From JAWLHA01 sp041690535 (lineage in GTDB: Bacteria; Pseudomonadota; Gammaproteobacteria; Thiohalomonadales; Thiohalomonadaceae), in NCBI GenBank assembly GCA_041690535.1, contig JAWLHA010000044.1, positions 1-40,524 of the forward strand: 40,524 nt of DNA, written 5' to 3'. Each line of letters opens with the position of its first letter. The stretch's first letter is position 1. Below, piece after piece: positions 15,571 to 24,512 of the stretch. The notes beneath the pieces were generated by a model. The model saw only the letters and a list, made by a program, of their open reading frames with translations, made no database searches and was not told the DNA's origin. Both the position numbers and the translations under genes were made by a program.

Positions 15571-17799
15571 ATGAATGGTGTCCCGGCAATGGCCCGCGAA
15601 AGGGAACGGCCAAAGTCTTGCGAGGGAATTCAGTACTTCGGAACGCCCGATCCCACCTTCGAACAGCTGGGGCGGGAGGCCGTGCTCGGTGAGGAAAAAA
15701 CGGCCATCTCCGATGCGAGCGCGGCCGATGCGGTCTACCAGACCCTGCTTGGGGCGGACGCGCTGCGCTACCTCACCCTGCAGGTCACCGGCTCCAAGTC
15801 CTCGGGCCATCCGGGCGGCTTTGCAAGCTGTGCCGAAGCCTACGCCGCGTTGGTGATGCTCGGACACACCAATATCCTCACTGAGGTGGGGCACCACGCC
15901 CCCGGCTTCTACAGCGCCATGCTCCTGGATGGCTCTCTGGAGGCAATGGGAATTTATACAGTAGCGGAGCTCTGTGCCAGGTTCCGTGAACGCGGTGGGC
16001 TGCTGGGCCACCTTTCCGGGGCTATCCCGGGCATTCTCTCCCCCGCCGGCCCTCTGGGGCAGGGGCAGCACTTCGCCCTGGCGGGTGCCTTGCTGCACCC
16101 CGACACCCTCTTTCCCTTCACGCTGGGCGACGGCGGCATGGGCGAGCCCTACGTCCTCTCCGCCATGATGCACTTCCACACTGCCTACCCAAAGGTCACC
16201 AACTTCCTGCCGGTGCTGGTGTGGAACGGCTACAGCCAGGAGCACCACTCCATGGTCTCCACCTTCGGCAATGAGGCGATGGTGGCCTACTGGAAGGGGC
16301 ACGGCTTCGAGGAGGTGGTGCTGGTTGATGCCAAGGGTTTCGACGATGCCGACCAGTACGGCCCCTATGTGGACAGCACCCGTTTTTCCCTCGGGCAGCG
16401 GCTGGCGTTCACTCAGGCGGTCTTGGAGGGGATGGAGCACGCCGCCAAGTCCGCCCTCGGCGGCAGGCTCACGGCGTTTATCGTCAAGCAGCTCAAGGGG
16501 GCCGGCGTACATACGGTGGGGTCGAAGTCCCACAACCTCTATCCGGGTGACACGCTGGAGAAGCCGCAGATCGCCAAGGCACTGCAGCGCCGTGCCCTCT
16601 GCCCCGAGGCATGGCAGGTCGTGCGGGAGAACTTTCGCTGCGCGGGCGGCGGCCCGGCGGCGCGCACCGCAGTGACCGAATCGGTGCTGGAGCTGGCGCC
16701 CCTGGGCGCCCTGCCGCTGGTGGAGTTCGCCCCGGGCGATACACAGGTGCCCGCCACCGCCATGGGGGCGCTGGTGGCGGCGGTGGGGCGGGCCGATCCG
16801 CGCTTCGTGGTGACCAATGCCGACGGCAACGAGGCCTCCGCCATGAAGAACATCAACGAGGCCCTCACCATTCGCCACCCCACCTCCGACAGCCTCTACC
16901 ACCAGGGCCCCAATGGACAGGTTTACGAGCCCCTCAACGAAGATGCCTGTGCCGGGCTCGCCGCCGGGCTGGCCCTGTTCGGATCGCGCTCCCTCTGGCT
17001 CTCCTACGAGAGCTTCGCCATCAACGGCCTGCCCATCCTCCAGACCGTCACCCAGGCCATGGCGGAGCTGCGGCGCAAGACCCCGGCGGTGGTGGCCATG
17101 TTCACGGCCGGGGCGCTGGAGCAGGGGCGCAACGGGTGGACCCATCAACGGCCGGAGATCGAGAACTATCTCGCCGCCATGATGCGCAACGGCAATCTCT
17201 ATCCCCTCTTCCCCTGCGATGCCAACATGATACAGGCCGCCTATGCGTGGGCCCTGGAGAGCTGGAACAAAGGGGTGGTGATCATCGCCTCCAAGAGTCC
17301 GCTGCCGGTCTACACCACCCTGGAGCAGAGCCGCGAGGCCATCGAGACTGGCGCCACCGTGCTCTACCAGAGCCCCGCTTTAGCCGGTGCGCGCATCGTC
17401 CTTGCCGTCACCGGGGACATGGTGTTGTTGCCGGTGTTCGAGACGAAGGAGCGGCTGGAAGCCGAGGGCCACCGGGTCCGCATCGTGGCGGTCAGCAACC
17501 CCCGCCGGCTTTACCGTCCCGGGGACGTGGCGTGGGAGAGCGTGGCCGAGCCGGACAACCGCTTCATGGAAGACGACCGCTTCAATGCCCTTTTCGATGG
17601 CGACGTGCTGCTTGGCGTGAGCGGTGGGCCGAGCGGCTGCCTCGAACCGGTGCTGTTGCGCACCCGCGCCCCGCGACGGGATCTCTTCGTCTGGAAGCGG
17701 GGTGAGACCACCGCCACGCCGGGCGAGGTGATGGCCTTCAATGGCCTCACCGCAGAGGCGATGGCCGAGCGGGCCTGCGTTCTCCTTGCAGGGCAGTGA
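15571..17799 (+). CDS. Phosphoketolase/transketolase-family ThDP-dependent enzyme
   Basis: The 742-residue protein has the two-domain plan of ThDP enzymes in the transketolase/phosphoketolase superfamily. The N-terminal half has GSKSSGHPGG (about residue 79), PLGQGQHFALAGALL and the ThDP/Mg motif GDGGMGEPY...NG starting near residue 186. The second half has the pyrimidine-binding domain (LNEDACAGLAAGLALFG..LSYESF) and a C-terminal phosphoketolase-like domain. LSYESF and the overall length are closer to phosphoketolase (about 790 residues) than to transketolase. Such enzymes cleave ketose phosphates or transfer two-carbon units. It heads the operon after a strong gaggagagg site; a TTG just upstream (15568) could also start it. 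With a DUF1537 kinase next, it may cleave the phosphorylated acid or sugar made by that kinase; the substrate is unknown. Confidence 0.82.
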   Translation: MNGVPAMARERERPKSCEGIQYFGTPDPTFEQLGREAVLGEEKTAISDASAADAVYQTLLGADALRYLTLQVTGSKSSGHPGGFASCAEAYAALVMLGHTNILTEVGHHAPGFYSAMLLDGSLEAMGIYTVAELCARFRERGGLLGHLSGAIPGILSPAGPLGQGQHFALAGALLHPDTLFPFTLGDGGMGEPYVLSAMMHFHTAYPKVTNFLPVLVWNGYSQEHHSMVSTFGNEAMVAYWKGHGFEEVVLVDAKGFDDADQYGPYVDSTRFSLGQRLAFTQAVLEGMEHAAKSALGGRLTAFIVKQLKGAGVHTVGSKSHNLYPGDTLEKPQIAKALQRRALCPEAWQVVRENFRCAGGGPAARTAVTESVLELAPLGALPLVEFAPGDTQVPATAMGALVAAVGRADPRFVVTNADGNEASAMKNINEALTIRHPTSDSLYHQGPNGQVYEPLNEDACAGLAAGLALFGSRSLWLSYESFAINGLPILQTVTQAMAELRRKTPAVVAMFTAGALEQGRNGWTHQRPEIENYLAAMMRNGNLYPLFPCDANMIQAAYAWALESWNKGVVIIASKSPLPVYTTLEQSREAIETGATVLYQSPALAGARIVLAVTGDMVLLPVFETKERLEAEGHRVRIVAVSNPRRLYRPGDVAWESVAEPDNRFMEDDRFNALFDGDVLLGVSGGPSGCLEPVLLRTRAPRRDLFVWKRGETTATPGEVMAFNGLTAEAMAERACVLLAGQ

Positions 17800-17800
17800 G

Positions 17801-19165
17801 ATGGCGGAGACCAGGATCGTTGTCTTGGATGATGATCCCACCGGCTCGCAGACAGTCCACGACTGCCTGCTTCTGACCCGCTGGGATACGGCCACACTGC
17901 AGGAGGCCTTGGGAGATGCGGCGCCGCTGTTCTTCGTATTGACCAACACCCGCAGCATGAGTGCTGCCCGCGCGGCCCAGACCACCCGTGAGGTCTGCCG
18001 CAACCTGCGGATGGCCCTGGAGGGGCTGGCGGGGTCGGGACACCCCGTGAGTCCGCTGCTGGTCAGCCGCTCCGATTCAACCCTGCGGGGGCACTACCCG
18101 GTGGAGACCGATGTCATCAGCGAGGAGTTGGGGCCGTTCGATGCACATTTTCTGGTGCCTGCGTTCTTCGAAGGGGGACGCATCACCCGTGACGGCATCC
18201 ACTACCTGGTGGTGGATGGCGAAGCGGTGCCGGTCCACGAGACCGAATTCGCCCGGGATTCGGTGTTCGGGTTCCGGCACAGCTATCTTCCGGAGTATGT
18301 GCAGGAGAAGACCCACGGGCGCATACAGGCTCATCAGGTAGAGCGGTTTCTGTTGGCCGAGGTGCGGGGGGATCCCCTCCCCCGTCTGCTCGATCTGCGC
18401 GGCAACCCCTGTTGCACCGTCGATGCGGAGCAACAGTCCGATCTGGACCATTTCGCAGCGCGGTTGCGGGTGGCGGTCAAAGGCGGCAAGCGGTTTCTGT
18501 TCCGCAGCGGCGCAAGCCTGCTGACCTCACTGGCGGCGCTTCCCCCTCAGCCGGTGGCCGGTGAGGCCATGGCCCGCTACGTGCGGGACGGCACGCCGGG
18601 GGCCGTGATCGTCGGCTCCCACGTGCGCAAGACCACTCTTCAGCTCCTGGAGCTGTTGCGCGAGCCGGGCACCCGGCCGGTGGAGGTGGATGTGGGGCAG
18701 TTGAACCATCGACACGCCGAGCTCCTCGAGGAGGTGGTAACGCGCTGCGGATCCGCCCATGCCCGGGGGGAGACGCCCGTGGTCTTCACCAGCCGGGCGG
18801 AGAAGACCTTTGCCGGGGAGCATGAACGACTCGCCTTCGGCGAGCAGGTCTCCTCCTTTCTCACGGAGGTGGTCAGGGCCCAGCCGCCCACCCTGGGTTT
18901 TCTCATCGCCAAAGGGGGCATCACGTCCAACGACGTACTGAGCACCGGACTGGCCCTGCGCACCTCGCGAGTCGTCGGACAGATCCTGCCCGGCTGCTCG
19001 GTGGTGCGCTGTCCCGCTACCCACCCCCGCTTTCCAGAGCTTCCGGTAGTGATCTTCCCTGGAAATGTCGGTGACGAGCACGCCCTTGCCCTTGCCTACC
19101 GGCGGCTGACGAAAGCGGGGGCCCGCGGTCAAGCGGAACCTGAGCTTCGGGAGGGCCAGCACTAG
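17801..19165 (+). CDS. Four-carbon acid sugar kinase family protein (DUF1537)
   Basis: The 454-residue protein fits the DUF1537/OtnK kinase family. The N-terminal substrate domain begins with VVLDDDPTGSQTVHDCLL and contains the diagnostic SRSDSTLRGHYPVETD. The C-terminal nucleotide-binding domain has GGITSNDVLSTGL and a final VIFPGNVGDEHAL segment. Characterised members phosphorylate 3-oxotetronates, threonate or erythronate. The ATG follows the previous stop after one base, so translation is probably coupled to the ThDP enzyme. Usual partners (isomerase OtnI, aldolase OtnC, PdxA2-type dehydrogenase) are absent here; the ThDP enzyme and GlcDF-like oxidase take their place, suggesting a different route. 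Confidence 0.87.
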   Translation: MAETRIVVLDDDPTGSQTVHDCLLLTRWDTATLQEALGDAAPLFFVLTNTRSMSAARAAQTTREVCRNLRMALEGLAGSGHPVSPLLVSRSDSTLRGHYPVETDVISEELGPFDAHFLVPAFFEGGRITRDGIHYLVVDGEAVPVHETEFARDSVFGFRHSYLPEYVQEKTHGRIQAHQVERFLLAEVRGDPLPRLLDLRGNPCCTVDAEQQSDLDHFAARLRVAVKGGKRFLFRSGASLLTSLAALPPQPVAGEAMARYVRDGTPGAVIVGSHVRKTTLQLLELLREPGTRPVEVDVGQLNHRHAELLEEVVTRCGSAHARGETPVVFTSRAEKTFAGEHERLAFGEQVSSFLTEVVRAQPPTLGFLIAKGGITSNDVLSTGLALRTSRVVGQILPGCSVVRCPATHPRFPELPVVIFPGNVGDEHALALAYRRLTKAGARGQAEPELREGQH

Positions 19166-19253
19166 CCTGGGCCGCGTGCATCCCGAGTGAACAACTGCAC
19201 CGTTGGAGGTCCGGGCGGCAGGCACGGTCTGTCGCCCCGTTTGGAGGATTGTC

Positions 19254-19937
19254 ATGTCCCACCTCGAGGGATCCGGTTTCGTGTTGCCCCACTGGGCCTA
19301 CTGGGGCTGGCTCGCGGTCATGCCGCTGCTGCTCATCTATTTGGGCCGTCGCTCCCCGGAGGGTTCGCCACGCCCCGAGCGGACCGCACTGGAGATCGTC
19401 AGTGAGGGAGATCCGGTCCTGCACCGCCCAGGCAACCGCTTCACCCAGGCCCTGGACCGCATCAGCGAGTGGTCCGGTGTTTTCGTGGCCTTCTGGACCG
19501 TGAATGCGGTGGCGGCCTACTGCTATGAGGTGGCGATGCGCCACCTCTTCAACATGCCCACCCTTTGGGTCCACGAGGCCTCCTATCTATTGTTCGGCAT
19601 GCAGTACCTGCTGGCCGGGGCCTTCGCCCTGCTCCATGGGTCCCATGTGCGGGTGGGTGTGCTCTACGTGAAGCTCCCGCCCCGGGGCCGCGTGGGGGTG
19701 GACATCTTCACATCGATCTTCTTCTTCATCTTCATGCTGGCCCTGCTCGGAATCTCCTGGCGCTTCTTCACCGACCCCTACACCGTGGGAGAGATCACCG
19801 GGGAGACGTGGGGGGGCCCGTACTGGCCGGTAAAGGGAATGATGCTGCTGGGCGCCGTGCTCATCACGCTGGCGGGGTTTTCAAAACTCATCAAGGACAT
19901 CCGGCTGTTTTGCCAGATGCGAGGGGGGTGGGCATGA
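19254..19937 (+). CDS. TRAP transporter small permease (DctQ type)
   Basis: The 227-residue membrane protein has an extra N-terminal hydrophobic segment (about residues 12-30) followed by the four-helix DctQ core (about 70-215), including the conserved-type NMPTLWVHEASYLLFGMQYLLAG stretch and a cytoplasmic HVRVGVLY segment. It is the small integral-membrane subunit of a tripartite ATP-independent periplasmic transporter, which imports organic acids with a sodium or proton gradient. The ATG at 19254 has ttggagg upstream. Its stop overlaps the next start by ATGA, so DctQ and DctM are translationally coupled. The periplasmic binding protein (DctP) gene is not in this window. Confidence 0.88.
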   Translation: MSHLEGSGFVLPHWAYWGWLAVMPLLLIYLGRRSPEGSPRPERTALEIVSEGDPVLHRPGNRFTQALDRISEWSGVFVAFWTVNAVAAYCYEVAMRHLFNMPTLWVHEASYLLFGMQYLLAGAFALLHGSHVRVGVLYVKLPPRGRVGVDIFTSIFFFIFMLALLGISWRFFTDPYTVGEITGETWGGPYWPVKGMMLLGAVLITLAGFSKLIKDIRLFCQMRGGWA

Positions 19938-21481
19938 GCACCGCACTGGAGATCCACCGCAGTCTGGCCCTCGGCAGGAGCCCGGCCAACCGGTTCTGGA
20001 GCTGGATCCTGCTGGCCGCCAGCGGCGGGGCGCTGTTCGTGGTCGGTGTCGAACTGGTCAACATTCTCTTCTATGACCCCCAGGGTGCCGACTACTTTCT
20101 CTTCCGCACCGCCGGCTCCCTCGCCTCCCTCCATATCTCCACCCTCACCTGGCTGATGTTCGGCTCTCTGCTGGTGCTGCTTCTGATGGGGCTGCCGTTG
20201 GCTTTCGCCGCGGGCGGTTTGGGGGTGGTGTTCATCTACCTGGTGGGCGACCAGAGCATGCTCACCATCATCCCAAGCCGAATCTTCCCGATGATGACCA
20301 GCGCGGATCTGGCGGCCATCCCCCTGTTCATCTTCATGGCGGCCATGCTGGAGCGGACCGGCCTCATCGAGGAGATGTTCGATGTGGCCTACCAGTGGAT
20401 GGGCGGGCTGAGCGGGGGACTCGCCGCAGCCACCATTCTGGCCTCCACCCTGCTTGCGGCCATGATGGGGGGGATGGGCGCCGCAGTGGTGACCATGGGC
20501 GTCATCGCCCTCCCGGCCATGCTCAAGCGCCGCTACGACCCCCAGATCGCCCTCGGCTCCATCATGGCGGGGGGGACCCTCGGGATCCTCCTTCCCCCCT
20601 CCATCCTCGCCATCCTCTACGCCGCCGTGGCCCAGCAGTCCGTGGGAGAACTTTACCTGGGAGCGGTGGTGCCGGGCTTGCTGCTCTCTGCCCTGTACGC
20701 CGGGTACGTGTTGCTGCACACATGGCTTGAACCCTCCCTGGGGCCGGCCATTCCCGCCATAGAGCGGGTCACCCTTTGGGAGAAGCTGCTTCTGTTGCGT
20801 CGTCTGCTCGCCCCGCTGATGCTGGTCTTCATTGTGCTCGGGTCGCTGTTTGCAGGCATCGCCACCCCGGCGGAGGCGGCCGGGATCGGCTCCCTCGGGG
20901 CCATGGTGGTGGCCCTGATGCACCGGCGCCTGAGCATCGGCGCCCTGCGCGAGGCCTCCATCACCACCGTGAAGGCCTCGGCCATGGTGCTCTGGATCAT
21001 CTTTGGAGCCTCCATCTTCATCGGCTTCTACATCCTCCAGGGGGGGCAGGAGTTCATCACCGAAACCCTGCTGGGAACCGGTCTCTCCCCCTATGGCCTC
21101 CTGCTCCTGATGATGGTGCTGCTGGTGGTGGTCGGGATCTTCCTGGATTGGGTCGGCGTACTGCTGCTTGTGGTCCCGATCTTTGTGCCCGTGATCGGCG
21201 CACTCACCTTCGATGGCCTGTTTGGGCTCCCCCCTGTCCCCGGCGACAAGGTCCTGCTGTGGTTCGGCATGCTCTGCCTGGTGAGTATGCAGATGTCACT
21301 TCTGAGTCCCCCCTTCGGTCACGCGCTGCTCTACATGCAGGGGATCTGCCCTCGCGGGATCACGGTGGCGACCATCTTCAGGTCATCCCTGGCATTCCTC
21401 GGCCTGCAGGCCCTGGGGCTGACCATCTGCGTGCTGTTCCCCGGGATGGCGCTCTGGCTTCCCTCCCTGGTCTACGGTTGA
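19934..21481 (+). CDS. TRAP transporter large permease (DctM type)
   Basis: At 515 residues this is somewhat longer than the common DctM (about 430), with an added N-terminal pair of helices (about residues 20-90). The core shows the family pattern: GLPLAFAAGGLGVVFIYL, IPLFIFMAAMLERTGL, the GGMGAAVVTMGVIALPAMLKRRYDP region, MAGGTLGILLPPSILAILYA and the late SPPFGHALLYMQGI. It is the transport channel subunit that works with DctQ and a soluble binding protein. It lies between the kinase and the GlcD-like gene in one transcription unit, which ties uptake to degradation of the same compound. Confidence 0.92.
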   Translation: MSTALEIHRSLALGRSPANRFWSWILLAASGGALFVVGVELVNILFYDPQGADYFLFRTAGSLASLHISTLTWLMFGSLLVLLLMGLPLAFAAGGLGVVFIYLVGDQSMLTIIPSRIFPMMTSADLAAIPLFIFMAAMLERTGLIEEMFDVAYQWMGGLSGGLAAATILASTLLAAMMGGMGAAVVTMGVIALPAMLKRRYDPQIALGSIMAGGTLGILLPPSILAILYAAVAQQSVGELYLGAVVPGLLLSALYAGYVLLHTWLEPSLGPAIPAIERVTLWEKLLLLRRLLAPLMLVFIVLGSLFAGIATPAEAAGIGSLGAMVVALMHRRLSIGALREASITTVKASAMVLWIIFGASIFIGFYILQGGQEFITETLLGTGLSPYGLLLLMMVLLVVVGIFLDWVGVLLLVVPIFVPVIGALTFDGLFGLPPVPGDKVLLWFGMLCLVSMQMSLLSPPFGHALLYMQGICPRGITVATIFRSSLAFLGLQALGLTICVLFPGMALWLPSLVYG

Positions 21482-21489
21482 GGTGCAAC

Positions 21490-22980
21490 GTGACCGGCAA
21501 TCCGACGCCCATCGATAAAGAGATCCTGAGCCGTCGCAATTCACTGGCGGCCGCCTTTCGTCGCTGGCTCCCGGGCGAATGTGTACTGCAAACAGAAGAG
21601 CAGCTGCGCCCCTACGAGTGCGACGGCCTCTCCGTCTACCGGCAGCTCCCGTTGCTGGTGCTGCGGCCGCGGAGTGTGGAGGAGGTCCAGCGGATCATGC
21701 GTTACTGCCACCTGGAGAAGATCCCGGTGGTGGCCCGTGGGGCGGGCACAGGGCTCTCCGGCGGCGCCCTGCCCGTGAAGGATGGGATCCTGCTCTCCCT
21801 GGCGCGCTTCACCTCCATCCTGGAGCTCGACCCGGCGGGGCGAATCGCCCGTGTTCAACCCGGGGTACGTAACATCGTCGTCTCCGAGGCCGCCTCTGTC
21901 CATGGCCTCTACTACGCCCCCGACCCCTCCTCCCAGATGGCCTGCACCATCGGCGGTAACGTGGCGGAGAACTCCGGCGGCGTCCACTGCCTGAAGTACG
22001 GTTTGACCGTGCATAACCTCCTGGAGGTGAAGGTGGTGCTCGCTGACGGGGAACTGGTCACCCTCGGCGGTACCTCGCTCGATACCCCCGGCTACGACTT
22101 GCTGGCGCTGTTCACCGGCTCCGAGGGGATGCTGGGGATCGTGGTGGAGGCCACCGTGAAGTTGCTACCCAAACCTGAACGCATCCGGGTGTTGCTGGGG
22201 GCGTTCGACAGTGTCGCAGCCGCCGGCGAGGCGGTAGGCGAGATCATCGCCGGGGGCATCATCCCTGCGGGACTGGAGATGATGGACGGCCTGGCCATTC
22301 GTGCAGCGGAGGATTTTGTCCACGCGGGCTATCCCCAGGCCGAGGCAATCCTCCTGTGCGAGGTGGACGGCACCGAGGAGGAGGTCTCAGAGCAGCTCAC
22401 CGCGGTAGCTGCCATTATGCACCGTTGCGGCGCCTTCGAGGTGCGCACCGCCAGCACCGCAGAGCAGCGGCAGCAGCTCTGGAAGGGACGCAAGGCCGCC
22501 TTTCCAGCGGTGGGGCGCATCGCCCCCGACTACTACTGCATGGATGGCACCATCCCCCGCAGGCACTTGCCGGAGGTCCTGCGCGGCATTGCGGCGCTCT
22601 CCCGGAAATACGGCCTCGCCGTGGCCAACGTCTTCCACGCCGGGGACGGCAACCTGCACCCGCTCATCCTCTACGATGCCAACACCCCCGGCGAGCTGGG
22701 GCGGACCGAGGCCTTCGGCGCCGAGATCCTGGCGCTGTGCGTGGCCCATGGGGGGACCATCACCGGAGAGCACGGCGTGGGGGTGGAGAAGATTGATCAG
22801 ATGTGCATCCAGTTCGCCGCACCGGAGTTGGCCCGGCTCCATGGGATCAAGCACGCCTTCGATCCCGCTGGCCTGCTCAACCCCGGCAAGGCGGTGCCCA
22901 CCCTGCACCGCTGCGCCGAGTTCGGTGCCATGCATGTCCGTCGGGGCCGGCTTCCCTTTCCCGGGCTGGAGCGGTTTTGA
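21490..22980 (+). CDS. GlcD-like FAD-linked 2-hydroxyacid oxidase subunit
   Basis: The 496-residue protein has an N-terminal VAO-type FAD-binding domain (about residues 50-225; VVARGAGTGLSGGALP, APDPSSQMACTIGGNVAENSGG, GLTVHNLLEVKVVLADGE) and a C-terminal FAD-oxidase domain with NVFHAGDGNLHP and a closing GEHGVGVEKI / FDPAGLLNPGK. Members such as GlcD oxidise glycolate or D-lactate and pass electrons to an Fe-S subunit and the quinone pool. It starts with GTG at 21490, eight bases after the DctM stop. No GlcE subunit gene follows; the Fe-S subunit comes next. In this operon its substrate could be a longer hydroxy acid than glycolate. Confidence 0.9.
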   Translation: MTGNPTPIDKEILSRRNSLAAAFRRWLPGECVLQTEEQLRPYECDGLSVYRQLPLLVLRPRSVEEVQRIMRYCHLEKIPVVARGAGTGLSGGALPVKDGILLSLARFTSILELDPAGRIARVQPGVRNIVVSEAASVHGLYYAPDPSSQMACTIGGNVAENSGGVHCLKYGLTVHNLLEVKVVLADGELVTLGGTSLDTPGYDLLALFTGSEGMLGIVVEATVKLLPKPERIRVLLGAFDSVAAAGEAVGEIIAGGIIPAGLEMMDGLAIRAAEDFVHAGYPQAEAILLCEVDGTEEEVSEQLTAVAAIMHRCGAFEVRTASTAEQRQQLWKGRKAAFPAVGRIAPDYYCMDGTIPRRHLPEVLRGIAALSRKYGLAVANVFHAGDGNLHPLILYDANTPGELGRTEAFGAEILALCVAHGGTITGEHGVGVEKIDQMCIQFAAPELARLHGIKHAFDPAGLLNPGKAVPTLHRCAEFGAMHVRRGRLPFPGLERF

Positions 22981-23033
22981 AATGAAAACATCCACAGACG
23001 CGCCGCGTTTGGCCCGGCGGCCGTAGCGACACC

Positions 23034-24248
23034 ATGCAGACCGCCATCACCGCGCCACTTCGAGAGACCGAACAGGGCCGTGAGGCCGATCTCATCCTGC
23101 GCAGCTGCGTGCACTGCGGTTTTTGCACGGCCACCTGCCCCACCTATGAGCTCACCGGCGACGAGTTGGACGGACCGCGGGGGCGCATCTACCTTATCAA
23201 GGCCATGCTGGAGGGCCACTCTCCCACTCGGGCCACCCAGCATCACCTCGACCGCTGTCTCACCTGCCGGGCCTGCGAGACCACCTGCCCCTCGGGGGTG
23301 CGTTACGCCCGCCTACTGGAGATCGGGCGGGCCTACACCGAAGCCCACGTACAGCGTCCCGCCTCGGTCCGGCTGAGGCGCTGGCTACTGCGTGCGCTAT
23401 TGCCACATCGGCGGCGATTTGCCGCCTTGCTGTGGTTGGGCCGCCGGGTAAAACCGGTGATTACTCCAGCCCTCGGGCGTAGGATCCCGCTGAAGCGCGC
23501 CACGGCCCCATGGACCAGGGTCGCCCACACACGCAAGATGTTATTGCTCGAGAGCTGTGGGCAGGCCGATGCCACACCCAACACCAACGCCGCCACCGCC
23601 CGGGTGCTGGACCGCTTGAACATCGAACTGGTGCGGGTCACCAAGGCGGGATGCTGTGGCGCCATGAGTCACCACATGAGTGCCACCGAAGAGGCCCGGC
23701 AATTCGCCCGCCACAATATCGACGCCTGGTGGCCCCACCTGGAGAGTGGGGCCGAGGCGCTGGTGGTGACCGCCAGCGGGTGCGGCACCATGGTGCGCGA
23801 GTACGGCGAGCTTCTGGCCGACGATCCGCTCTACATTGGCAAGGCGAAGCGGATCGCCTCCCTGGCGCGGGACCTCTCCGAAGTGCTGATCCGGGAGAAA
23901 CTGCCGTTCCGCGCCGGCCGTCCCCGGGTGCGCGTGGCCTTTCACTCCCCCTGCAGTCTGCAACATGGGCAGCGCGTGGTTGGGACCGTGGAGCGCCTTC
24001 TGGAGCGGGCCGGCTACACCCTGACCCAGGTGGCGGAGGGGCACCTCTGCTGTGGCTCGGCGGGAACCTACTCCCTGCTTCAGCCTGAACTCTCCGAACC
24101 GCTGCTGCAGAGGAAGGTCGCAGCGCTAACGGGGGATCGACCCGACCTCATCGCCACGGCGAACGTCGGCTGCCAGCTTCACCTGGAGTCCGGCACACGG
24201 GTTCCGGTACGCCACTGGATCGAACTCGTGGACGAGGCGATGTCCTGA
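23034..24248 (+). CDS. GlcF-like iron-sulfur subunit
   Basis: The 404-residue protein has two [4Fe-4S] motifs near the N-terminus (Cys25, 28, 31, 35 in CVHCGFCTATCP; Cys75, 78, 81, 85 in CLTCRACETTCPS). Two CCG domains follow (AGCCGAMSHH and HLCCGSAGTY), the layout of GlcF and heterodisulfide-reductase D-like electron-transfer subunits. It probably takes electrons from the GlcD-like flavoprotein to the membrane quinone pool. It starts 53 bp after the flavoprotein gene and closes the operon; a hairpin lies about 50 bp after its stop. Confidence 0.92.
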   Translation: MQTAITAPLRETEQGREADLILRSCVHCGFCTATCPTYELTGDELDGPRGRIYLIKAMLEGHSPTRATQHHLDRCLTCRACETTCPSGVRYARLLEIGRAYTEAHVQRPASVRLRRWLLRALLPHRRRFAALLWLGRRVKPVITPALGRRIPLKRATAPWTRVAHTRKMLLLESCGQADATPNTNAATARVLDRLNIELVRVTKAGCCGAMSHHMSATEEARQFARHNIDAWWPHLESGAEALVVTASGCGTMVREYGELLADDPLYIGKAKRIASLARDLSEVLIREKLPFRAGRPRVRVAFHSPCSLQHGQRVVGTVERLLERAGYTLTQVAEGHLCCGSAGTYSLLQPELSEPLLQRKVAALTGDRPDLIATANVGCQLHLESGTRVPVRHWIELVDEAMS

Positions 24249-24297
24249 AGGGCGCGATGCGCACGGGCTTCACTGTCCTTGGGAGGTGATCGCTTCG

Positions 24298-24315
24298 AGA
24301 GGTGAACACACCTCT
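24298..24315. terminator. Short hairpin after the glcF-like gene
   Basis: agaggtg (24298-24304), loop aaca, cacctct (24309-24315) form a perfect 7-bp stem about 50 bp past the last gene of the catabolic operon. No T run follows, so it may be a factor-dependent end, an RNA-stabilising hairpin or an operator upstream of pspA. Confidence 0.35.
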
Positions 24316-24512
24316 ATGGATTGGATGAGGCCATGTCCTCGCAAGATGCGCAAGGGCTTGACCGTTCTTACAAGAGCGGAGTATCAGCCGCATTACCGCT
24401 TGCACTGGGGGGCTTGCGGGTCGGGCCGATGGGGTGTCCTCAGTGCGTCTTTGCTAAATTCATACAGCGAGAGTCCGTTGCGCCTTGATTCGGCCCACAG
24501 GAGGCGAATCCC

